Shown piece after piece: positions 23,110-32,667 of a stretch of 64,000 nucleotides of DNA (positions are counted from its first letter, which is position 1; every line of letters begins with the position of its first letter). The translations under genes and the position numbers were made by a program. The notes beneath the pieces are model-generated. The model had not been told where the DNA came from. It was given only the letters and a program-made list of their open reading frames with translations, and did no database searches. The stretch lies in NCBI RefSeq assembly GCF_030272615.1, contig NC_081415.1, positions 189,121,270-189,185,269 of the forward strand. The letters run 5' to 3'. This DNA comes from Cryptomeria japonica (lineage: Eukaryota; Streptophyta; Pinopsida; Cupressales; Cupressaceae).

Positions 23110-23790
23110 TCTAGTTATTTCGTCCTCCATTCCATCTACCTATCATACACAACATATCATATCCTATCCAATCCATTTCACTTCATCCATCCTCCCTTGG
23201 ATCTTAAAAGAAACAAAAGGCCACTGTATACATGCTTTGGACACCTCTTGGCCTCCATGTCCCTATCATGTCTGTCCTTCATTCATCCTTCCTATTCACT
23301 CATCCTTATTTCCATCCGTGTAATTCTTCATCATACCTTAATGGTCCTTATCCATTTATCACCATATCTTCCATCCACAATCCTTATCTTCCTATCCTCA
23401 TGTTAGTCATCTTATTATATCCATACATCCCCCAATGCTTATCTCTCAATTCCTCCATATCTTATCTTGTTCATCCATCCATCCATCTTTAGAACTGCCA
23501 GTTCCTCCATCCCTTCATCCATGATCATGTTCCTCTACCCTATTCTTCTCCTTGTCATCCCTTCATCCCTCATCATTTCATATCCTAGCCACATCCATAA
23601 TGCTTCCATATCCAATCCTTTTTCATTATATCCATCATCCTTTTCATCCAATCTCCAATCCTTTTTCATCCTATCCATCATCCTTTTTATCCAATCTCCA
23701 ATCCTTTTTCATCCTATCAATCATCCTTTTCATCCAATCCCTCATCCTTTTCTCTTTAAATAGCATTTTCTTTCCCCCATTCTTTCCACT
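23110..23790 (+). repeat. CATCC/CCTTT pyrimidine-rich tract of element D
   Basis: This is a strand-biased tract of TCC, ATCC and CCTTTTTCATCC words with a degenerate tandem repeat of about 45 bases at 23620-23755. Several long open frames cross it in all three frames because stops are rare in such composition; I do not consider them genes. Confidence 0.6.
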
Positions 23791-24210
23791 ACTTTTCTCA
23801 CAGGGTCATGCCCCCATGCTCGCAGGAATGCACCCCCACATGAGCAAGGTCGCTCTCTCATGCCCACAGGATGCACCCTCACGTGAGAGGGGATGCATCC
23901 CCGCATTGTGGGGTGACCCCCCGTGATTTTTCCCCCCAGTTTCTTTTGGCTCTCCCCCTTGTTTCGTTCAACTCTCCCCTGGTTATAACATGTTATCCAA
24001 TAGAAAAAAATAACACCTAACGCATTTATAAAAGGATAAGTCTTTTTTGGCCTCGCGGGACGCTACTTCTCGACCCCACCCTGTATCGCGATAGGGAGGG
24101 CGCAAGGGGCATTTCCCCTTGACCCCATCTTGGGGTACTACCCCCAAACCCCTGTCAAAATATATGGGGAGAAATAATGCCAATAGAAGTAGGGAAAATT
24201 TACCCCCGAG
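23790..24210. other. GC-rich island inside element D
   Basis: It is markedly GC-rich compared with everything around it, with C and G runs, CG dinucleotides (CTCGCGGGACG, TATCGCGATA) and short inverted repeats. No coding function is recognised. It may be a small insertion inside D or an unusual LTR-proximal segment. Confidence 0.4.
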
Positions 24211-24318
24211 TCTGATTAGGCTCTACATAATATGCCTCCTTCGCTCATCCTTTGAATCGATTCATCTGCCTCTCAATTCCCCTTTGCATTCCAATCTTAT
24301 CCATTCTTTCAAATTATA

Positions 24319-24535
24319 CAATCACTCCTATCTAATCGAATCCTCTAATCATCATCATCATCGAGTTTCTTCCAATCACTCCTATCTAATCAAATCCTCC
24401 AATCATCATCATCATCGGGTTTCTTCCAATCACTCCTATCTAATCGAATCCTCCAATCATCATCATTATCAGGTTTCTTCCAATCACTCATATCTAATTG
24501 AATTCTCCAATCATCATTATCATTAGGTTTCTTTC
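24319..24535 (+). repeat. 54-bp tandem repeat, 4 copies
   Basis: Units run 24319-24372, 24373-24426, 24427-24480 and 24481-24535, followed by a degraded fifth. The unit is a multiple of three, so it gives an 18-residue Ser/His/Asn repeat in one frame, probably without meaning. Confidence 0.85.
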
Positions 24536-24539
24536 AATC

Positions 24540-25518
24540 ACTCTTCTCTCTTCAATCAATCCAGTTAATCATCAATTTATCGTGGCTTTTCATCTTGACT
24601 GGGGGCAACATCATGCATATCCCTAGGTCTTCTTCCTTCATCCATATTCTCTTAGGTTGTCATGTATATAGGTGTTGTTGTACATAGTCGTGTGTCAGTT
24701 TTTTCCTTTGAGATAATATCCTATCAGTTGGTTCTTCATCATTCGGTCATAGATCATCACAACCAATCTCCAAACTTCATCGGTTAGGGTTCTGCTTCTC
24801 AACTAGTTAGTCTTACCGGTTGATCTTCACTGCATCAATACCGGTTACTTTGTTGCATCATTACCAGTTGCAATACTACATCATTACCGGTTGCTATTGA
24901 TATCAATGACAACACTTCCTAACTTCTTCAATGCAATCATCATGCAATGCCAACAATGTGATCTTGTTGCCTTTGGTTTTTGTCTGGCGTGTCTTTTTGG
25001 TGTATCCCTTTGTTGTTCCCTCACGATGTCTCTATCATCTCATGTTACATTGGGGCACATCTTCTGCTGGGGGTTATTCTAGTACCTTTGCCTGTAGGGT
25101 CTCTATAACTGTGTGGTGCTAGATTAGCCTAGTCTTTGTTTTTATGTGTCATTCTATGCATTAGCTGTGAAATTCCACCCTAGTTCCTTATACCTTGGTG
25201 ACTCACTGACATTTCTAAATCAAAATAAGTTCTCTACATGGCATCCTTTTTCATGGGTGCTTGAGCTCCATGATCATTTCATCCATATCATCCACTACAT
25301 TTGCATTTTTCTCCCCATCCTGTTCTGCTTATTTCCTTCTACCCTGTCCGTTGGGGCAATGTTTCTTTCAAGACGTCACCTGATTCCTTTTTCCCCATGC
25401 ACCCTCTCAAGGGGGCATCCCTCACCATTCCTTCATTGGTCCTGGGGTATTTTTTGCTTCCTCGCTCTCAGGTGTTTTATTTTTCTTCACACCAACACTA
25501 TTCTAGCGCCACCACAAA
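24540..25518 (+). other. Element D 3' untranslated region
   Basis: No supported gene is present. A CCTCTCAAGGGGGCAT tract (25403-25418) matches the upstream G-tract of C and E. Confidence 0.45.
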
Positions 25519-25529
25519 GAGGGGCAAAA
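25519..25529 (+). promoter_or_regulatory. Element D polypurine tract
   Basis: GAGGGGCAAAA lies immediately before the LTR start TGTAGACACC. It is identical to the C tract. Confidence 0.8.
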
Positions 25530-26530
25530 TGTAGACACCTAAATTTGATTAATTAATTTAATCAAATTTAAATCCCTTTCTTCTAATTAATTAATCTAAT
25601 TAATTAATTCCCTATCCCATTCCTCCTAATTAATTAATTCCTCTACTTGTTTCCTCCTAATTAATTAACCTAGTTAATTAATCCTCTTTTTGCCATCCCA
25701 TTTGATTAATTACCTTTAATTAATTAAATGTCCCTTTTCCCAAAACCCCCATGGATTAATTAATTAAATTAATTAATTGAACTCAAATCCTATTTGAGCA
25801 TGTGGCTCCTACATTTTAACCACTTTCTTCCAAGCCTCCTTCCAATCCTATCCTAACCAACCCTATCCTTCCAACCCACTTCTCTAGCCTAATCAGTCCT
25901 CCAACTAACCTTATCCTATCCCTTCTAACCTCCCACACATGTGTGCACATTCTAACCAATTTTCCCCATTTTGAGGAAAATATCCTATTTTGGGTGGCCT
26001 TGCCCAAAATATACATGTGTCCCAAAGGACACATGTCTCTCCCTCCATTTTTGGGTGGCTTTGCCCAAAATGGAAATGTGTCCTCTTAGACACATGTTAT
26101 CCCTCTCTCTCCTAGTTGAGACACTTGTCCCTTTTTGGAGGACAAGTGTCTCCTCTTCACCTCCCCTTCCCTTCCTCAACTCTCCTATTTAATCCCTCCT
26201 TTTTTAGACCAGATTATCCACCTTTTCATATCCATATCGTCACTCTGCCAAAATTATCTCTCACCATATCCATTATCATTTTCATCAAATCTATTAGCAT
26301 TTGCATTATCATTTTCATCAAATCATGGAGCAATATTGAACATACAAAGACATATGCAAGCATACATAAAAAAAAGGAACTATCAAATCTAAGTGGGATT
26401 TTGGTTTGCATTTGCTAATTTCATTTGAATTCCATTTTCATTTTATCGTTCTAATCTTGAGGTGTATGATGTCTTGTCCTTGTTTGGTTAATTAGCTTTC
26501 TGTTTAGCCCTTAGTTTAGTATGCACATTT
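25530..26530 (+). repeat. Element D 3' LTR (right end estimated)
   Basis: It starts TGTAGACACCTAAATTTG after the polypurine tract. An AT-rich part made of TTAATTAA words (25540-25790) is followed by a cluster of strong hairpins (25987-26152). The end cannot be fixed because the 5' LTR is off the window; a CA near 26528 is only a guess. Confidence 0.6.
25987..26152. repeat. Hairpin cluster in D LTR
   Basis: The stems are ATTTTGGG/CCCAAAAT (25987-26010), ACATGTGTCC/GGACACATGT with a 4-base loop (26013-26036), an imperfect CCATTTT stem (about 26045-26072), ATGTGTC/GACACAT (about 26076-26095), and GAGACACTTGTCC/GGACAAGTGTCTC with a 9-base loop (26118-26152). Confidence 0.85.
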
Positions 26531-28010
26531 TTCATCGCACAATAGGTGTGCCTAATATGAATCAAACTTAGGGTCAAGGAAAACCAAAACTATTATAATT
26601 TATTCACCAACCTAAAAAATATCATAGATTAAACTTGTAAAAAAAAATTGATATCAAACTATTGTGTAGCCTCTAATAGGTTCAAGAAAAAATTGTTAAT
26701 ACCATTGCTAAATATTCCCTAATGACACTTACACTACTATTGATAAAACTAGAAATGGTCTTCATTTGTTGATTGGCAAGATAAATCATTCACAAAAATT
26801 TATCTACCTTAAATTATTATTGATTTTGTATTCACATTTTCAATGTAGTAGAATGATATAATAGCTTCAAAATAAAAATCCAATAACATCACATAAGGTG
26901 TATCGAGATCAATAGCATTACTCTAGGCCAAGTCACTACGTGCATGCTCATCATTAGCATAAGAAATGTGGGAGATGAAACCAATATGAAGCTCATTGAC
27001 AAACTTTAAGATTAGTTCATTTAAAATAAAATGATAAGCATTAATCAACTTTATGGAGGGGCAAAAATATATGTGACTTACATGAAAACTACATCCTCAT
27101 CCAAAGCAATGTTGGAAGTTAAATGGAAGAAGAGGTTGTTAGTTAATTATAAAGACATCTTGGGTCGAAAGTTTGATTTGAATAAGATCTCATTGTACTT
27201 CATTAATGCCTCAATTTATATGTAGCACAAAATAGCTAAATTTGTAGGCTATAATTTACCAAGGATCTCTCTCTTAGTTACTTGGGCATGCCCCTCTTCT
27301 TGGGTAGGATGAGTTTTAACATATTTGGAAACCCCCTCATTGATAAATTTTAGAAAAATATTAGATTGTTGGAAACGATGCAATGCCCCAAGCCACACAC
27401 CTTGGACAATATTTTTTAAAGAGGTACAACATGTACAACACGCCAACATGCATAGAAGTGTCATGTGGAACAATGACACTAACCTTAATATTTTTTTTAC
27501 CATTTCTCCAACCAAGGTATCATCAATAGATGAAAGCACCATAATGAACATACAAGAGGGAAAATGCATCCAATTGATGATCAAGTACCAACCCATGATT
27601 TTTTCTCTCTTGCAAACATAAAAAAATGGTTGGATGAGGGAATACTCAACCTAAAATCCACACTAAAATAATCTCACAAAACCTAAGTAAATACCCCACA
27701 TAAACAATGGAACAACTAGGAGCTATCACACCTCAACTAGAAGATGCAACCACCCAGTTTCTAGAAAGAGTAGGATGATGGTAACATTCACCTCCAATCC
27801 ACTCAAAATAACCTTAAATACATATAAACACAAGAAAAACCCTTCACAAGATGTTGCCTTCTTGGAGGTACAAGCCCTCCACCAACTAGAATGAGGATAA
27901 GTCACTTCCAATCAATGACATTCTTTTCGATGCAAAAGGTACCTTAACTCAACAAGTACGAAACTTGTCAATAAAATAACATAGGAAGACTCACCATGCC
28001 AAGGGGAATA
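26530..28010. other. Intergenic sequence with a possible decayed coding remnant
   Basis: No feature is recognised over most of this stretch. On the minus strand, about 27130-26850 reads as a fairly clean peptide (NAYHFILNELILKFVNEL, then SYANDEHARSDL, then LLDFYFEAI) interrupted by stops. I cannot name the family. The final five bases (28011-28015, gtttt) are the left target duplication of element E. Confidence 0.35.
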
Positions 28011-28015
28011 GTTTT

Positions 28016-29925
28016 TGTAGTCACATAAATCTGTCCACTTAATTAAATGAATACTTAGTATTTATTTGATTATTTAACCATCAATTAATAATTAATTAAA
28101 TTAATATTTAATTAATTCATCTTAACCCTCTTCTCCTATTAATTAAATAAATTATTCAATTTATTTGATTTAATTCACTTAACCAAATTCATACCATTAA
28201 TTAAATAAATAAATCATATTTGTTTAATTAAATCTTCTCTCACATTTAAATAAATTAATATTTATTTAAATCCCCCAAAATCCCACCTCTCACATTTAAA
28301 TAAATAAATCATTTATTTAAATCACCTTTATCCTCCACCCACTTGTATTTTCCTACAAAAGCAAGTTGCACAATTATTTTAAATAAATAATTTATTTAAA
28401 TCACCTTTATCCTCCACCCACTTGTATTTTCCTACAAAAGCAAGTTGCACAACTATTTTAAATAAATTATTTATTTAAAATCCTATTTATCCTCACCCAC
28501 TTGAAACCTTTAATGGTTTCCCTTAAAGTATTCAAACTTGATGGCTTTAAAGTCTTCAAACTTGATGGCTTCCTTCTATAGTCTTCTTAAGACTTTAATG
28601 GTTTTCCTTAAAGTCTTCAAGCCTTTAATGGTTCCCCTCAAAGTCTTCAAGCATTTTAATGCTTTATCTTCCTTTTTTCTCATTTAAATAAATTAATATT
28701 TATTTGAATATTTATCCAAATACAACTTGCACACATTTATTGAAATAAATGAATTTTTATTTTAATAAAATCCTATTTTCCCTCACCCACCAAATCCACT
28801 TGCAAAATCTAATTCCCTTCTAGATTCTTCTACCCCCTTCCTAATTAACTTAATCCATCCCCTAATTATTGTCACATTCCTAAGCAAAATGGAGTCACTT
28901 CTCAAAGCCTAAAAGTCTTTGATAACCATTAAAGGCTTTCAACCTTCAACCACTAAATGTCTCAAAGTCTTGGATAACCTTTGAAAGCTTCCAACCTTCA
29001 ACCACTAAATGGCTCAAAGTCTTTGATAACCATTGAAGGCTTTCAACCTTCAACCACTTAATCCCCAAAGTCTCCAATAACCATTAATGGTTACCTCAAA
29101 CCCTCCCACATGGTTAAAACATTTGTTTTGACTCAACCTCTACCCAACCCAAGGGTCTCATCAAGCCTTTAATGCTTTGACCATGATTATCTCTTAATCA
29201 TTTGCACAAAGGTTTATCCTTGCATTAACTCCTAATCCAGTGGGTAATCCTAATTTAGGCTTGACCCTTACCTTCTAGATAACCATGAGGTCTCCTCAGG
29301 CATTTAATGCCTCCAACCTCTTCTCTCAACCCAATCTTATGTTGACACTTGTCACCATTTCATTGGTGCAAATTGTGCACATGGATCCCCAACTTTCAAG
29401 CTTGACCCTTGATTAAACCTTTCAATCCTGGCCATCCATTGCTCCATTTTTCCTATAAATAGAGCCCATTCCTTCATAATCCAGATCCTGAAAACTTGTA
29501 TGCATTTAGGCTATAGACATTTTTAGAGAGCATTTAGTATAAGCAATCTAACATCTTATCATTTTTGGTTAAAATATATCATTTTAGCATCAATAGCATA
29601 GTATTTAGCTTTTCATTTCATATTTGAAGCTTAATATTAAATCTCAATCCTCCATAAGCATCCATAGTGCAAAAAGCTACTGAGAGCTACACTATTTTGG
29701 AACTTGGAGAGGAGAGGAACAAGGGAGAAGGAACTAAGAGTATGTTAGGAGGTATTTGGAGATGCCTCATCATGTTTGCTTTGATAGTTAAATATGCTTG
29801 CATGCTTGTAGTCTCTCTTTTGGTATGCCTTTTTAGATTAGTTTTCGATTGACTAACACTAATGTTTTGTGTGTTTTTGTGTTATTTGATCATAGACTAA
29901 TCTTGTGTCATTTAGGAGGGCATCA
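28016..29925 (+). repeat. Element E 5' LTR (1910 bp)
   Basis: It starts TGTAGTCACATAAATC and ends GGAGGGCATCA. It contains TTAATTAA-rich sequence, a tandem pair of about 66-bp units (from about 28322), and repeated AAAGTCTTCAA words at 28530-28660. Confidence 0.95.
29454..29462 (+). promoter_or_regulatory. TATA box in E 5' LTR
   Basis: TATAAATAG, flanked by TTTTTCC and AGCCC, is the best promoter match in the LTR. Transcription would start about 30 bases downstream, near 29490. Confidence 0.7.
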
Positions 29926-29927
29926 TT

Positions 29928-29943
29928 TGGTGAACCCGACGTG
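29928..29943 (+). promoter_or_regulatory. Element E primer-binding site
   Basis: TGGTGAACCCGACGTG begins two bases after the LTR. It starts TGG, as expected for pairing with a tRNA CCA end. The primer tRNA is not assigned. Confidence 0.8.
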
Positions 29944-29945
29944 AA

Positions 29946-32667
29946 TCCAAACACCAAAAAGATCAACTTTTTTTTTTTAACCAATAACATGTTTGAATGT
30001 TGAAAATGTCACACAGGTTGCGCTTTTGACACTATTTTGGTGCGTTTGACATTATTTTGGCGCTATTCACCCTATTTCAGTGTTTTTTTCCTTCTCTGTC
30101 TTTCCCTTTCTTTTAGTGCATTTGTGTTAAATAGTGCCTCTGTTCAAACGCAGACTAGCGCTATTGTAACAAAACGTTGTACAAATCACCTTGTAACCAA
30201 AAAAAAACAAAAATTAGGCTTGTAGAAGCCCACCAAAACATGCGGATTTTTCTAACTAATTGTCTTTTATGCAGGTTCTAATCTTTTTGTGCAGGGGAAG
30301 GAGTTAGTTTAAATGCTTTAAAAGTTTCTTTTTTACTTTCTTTCAACAAAAGTTGGTTAAAAAGAATCCATTTTTCCTTCTTGCACAAGTTAACATAAAC
30401 CTCACATTTTATTTTAGAGTGCATAAAATGAACCTCAAACTTGTTTTTGGTGCTTAAAAAGAAAATTCATCTTTCTTTATTGCAAAGTTAAAAAAAAAAC
30501 AACAAATTTCAAAATTTTGCTTTCATTGCAAGTTAGGGATACATTTTGTTTTGGTGCTTAAAATCAACAAAACAAATTTTCTTTCTTACATCAAACTTAA
30601 AAATCACAAGCCACACTTCAATTTTTGGGCAAATAAAAAGAACAATCCACTTGTTTTGATTTTTGCAAAAACAAATTTTACTTCAAGCAAACGTGTTTTT
30701 CTTTAAGTTGACCAGGATTTCCAAATTCTAGGTTACAAAACACATTGCCTTTGAAGTTAAAAAGAACACCATGGTTGTTGGAGCAACATCTCCAAATAGT
30801 TAGATCACATTTGTAATGGTGGATTAAAAAGAACAAGTGTCTTTTGTACTTGGCACACTTGTGCAAAAAGTCAGTCGAGTGGTCCTACCTCTAACACACA
30901 CTATCCTCTCCCTTGGCTTTTGTGGTCCTAGGTGCAAGAGAAAAGTGTTAGTAACACTCAAAATTTTATCTTTTTAAGAGAGGCCTGCCAAGGGATCGAT
31001 ACTCTTGGGAACGACCTCGAGCGGTAAATCCTTCGAGCCGCTATAGAAATCAGGTGAGAGCGAAAGTTGTAGCCTTGGGTATAGCTGTTCCTACAGTGTA
31101 ACTGGCCGAAAGGACAAATGGGCCCCACCACCAGTTACAAGGCTCTTAAGTGAGTCACTGCAGAATGAACTTATGTCTAAAAACATCGAACATGACTAAA
31201 CACTTTTAAGTAGTAGCCCACCCGTTCTATTGATTGAGGATATTTGAGATATAATTTAGTGCAGGAGCATAGATGGTTTTGCTCCCAAGATACTCACCAT
31301 ACATATTTCCTTGAGTAGAAACATAGCTTTTTGAAAAGTCACTTGTGGCTTGATAAAAGTGGTGACTCCCCCATCATAGGGATCATCTATTTGTTATGCT
31401 CATGCAAGACTTAGTATATCACATCCTTACCTGCCAAGGCGGGATTCATAAGGTATGTAGTACCAAAGTCGAAGAAATATCAAGATGTGGGCTAAATTTA
31501 TCACAACTGGCCATTTGACCTTAGGGATAAAAAGTGTTTGAAGTGTGTTCGTTTTACAGACCTAGTGCAAATTGAGCCGACTTCAGGCTTTGGAAATACA
31601 CCTTAAAATAAATCTAAAGGAAGGGTCAAAAACAAGTCCAAGGATTGGGTTGATCTAGACCCATACTCATTTTTGCCTTTGAGGCTACAATTTTGTGTTT
31701 GGGTGCTTGCTTTGTTTTCTTGTCAAAGAAAAATCAGAAAATCAATCCCAAAAACAAAGTATTCATTCAACATCTGTCAACACAACCAAAAATACCAAAA
31801 ACAAAGTGCAAACAACACAGAGTCACAACTTTTATGACCATTCTTCACATCTTGCGAAAGAAGAAGTGTCATCAGAATATCAACTTGAAAAGGAGACCAT
31901 TGAGCTCAAAGGCTTTGATCAAAAGGAGGAAATTCTTCTATATCAATCGACAAATCTTTGTCTCCCATAGAGTCTTTTTACATCGCATGCGTCTATACCT
32001 TCAAAGTAAAACAAACGAGTTTGATTCAAAATCATTGAACCGCAGAGTTTTTATGCAATATAGAGCTCTGAGTTATCACAAAAATCAAGGAGGAAAGATT
32101 AATCCCCACTTTTTCCCCAACATCTGCATCACCTACAACATAGCTCGAGAAATACCTACAACACCTAAAAGGGAAGAGGTAGAGTTTGTCCCATTTATAA
32201 CCCAAAGTTTTTATTGAAGTTGAAAAACAAAAACATCCATCATCTCACTCATACATCATCACTTCATCATCAATCCATCCCAACTCTCAAAACATTAAGA
32301 GGTTCTTGTCCCAAGTTCTCTTTTAGATATTGCTTGAAATCAAACATATCACATCACTTTTTAGATTGTTTCTACATCTAGGATAAGCTCATCCTAAGAG
32401 ACACATCTACGCAGGTTAAAACTAGTTCATGAGTGAATCTTCTCATTGCTAGGTAGTCAAAATCTGTAACACATCTCAGATTTCTCTACACCTTATCACA
32501 TCCAAACTTATCAAACAAACAAGCAATTCAAAGAAGGAATTTCGGTTACATCTACCTTAAAGTGCTAGAGATCCCCATACAACACAAATCACCAACCATC
32601 AATCTTTCATTTCATCACCAACTCATCATCATCTTCAATCAACTTCAAACACAAACTTGCAAACAAA
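29946..32667 (+). other. Element E leader (2.7 kb)
   Basis: This is a long leader between primer site and gag, typical of Tat elements. It carries a conserved stem (31007-31072) and a sequence CAGGTGAGAG at about 31051 that would fit a 5' splice site. Open stretches at 31693-32217 and, in another frame, 31695-31970 are possible small upstream ORFs, but I see no domain or conservation that supports them. Confidence 0.6.
31007..31072 (+). promoter_or_regulatory. Conserved leader stem in element E
   Basis: GGGAACGACC is followed by AGCGGT, an 11-base loop and GCCGCT, then GAAAGTTGTAG at 31062-31072. The same order of blocks occurs in element C, with AGTGGT pairing ACCACT. Confidence 0.55.

Larger units (their letters stand above)
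22304..26530 (+). mobile_element. Element D: right half of a Tat-like non-autonomous LTR element
   Basis: This is the outermost element of the nest. Its left half lies beyond the window because element A is inserted in it. It is recognised by a serine/proline-rich coding relict (22400-22764) that matches element C, by a hairpin pair and G-rich tracts shared with C and E, and by a polypurine tract (25519-25529) directly before an LTR starting TGTAGACACC at 25530. No reverse transcriptase, integrase or protease is readable. The right edge is uncertain because the partner LTR is off the window; 26530 is an estimate. Confidence 0.65.

Noticed and set aside
23051-23926. Several long overlapping open frames
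   Set aside because: Pyrimidine-rich sequence lacks stops in all three frames; no domain and no single preferred frame.
29667-29852. 61-codon open frame, repeated at 44090-44275
   Set aside because: Lies inside both LTRs of element E and is identical because the LTRs are; no evidence that it is a gene.
31693-32217. 174-codon upstream ORF in element E leader
   Set aside because: No recognisable domain, and another frame in the same place looks equally protein-like; kept only as a note in the leader.
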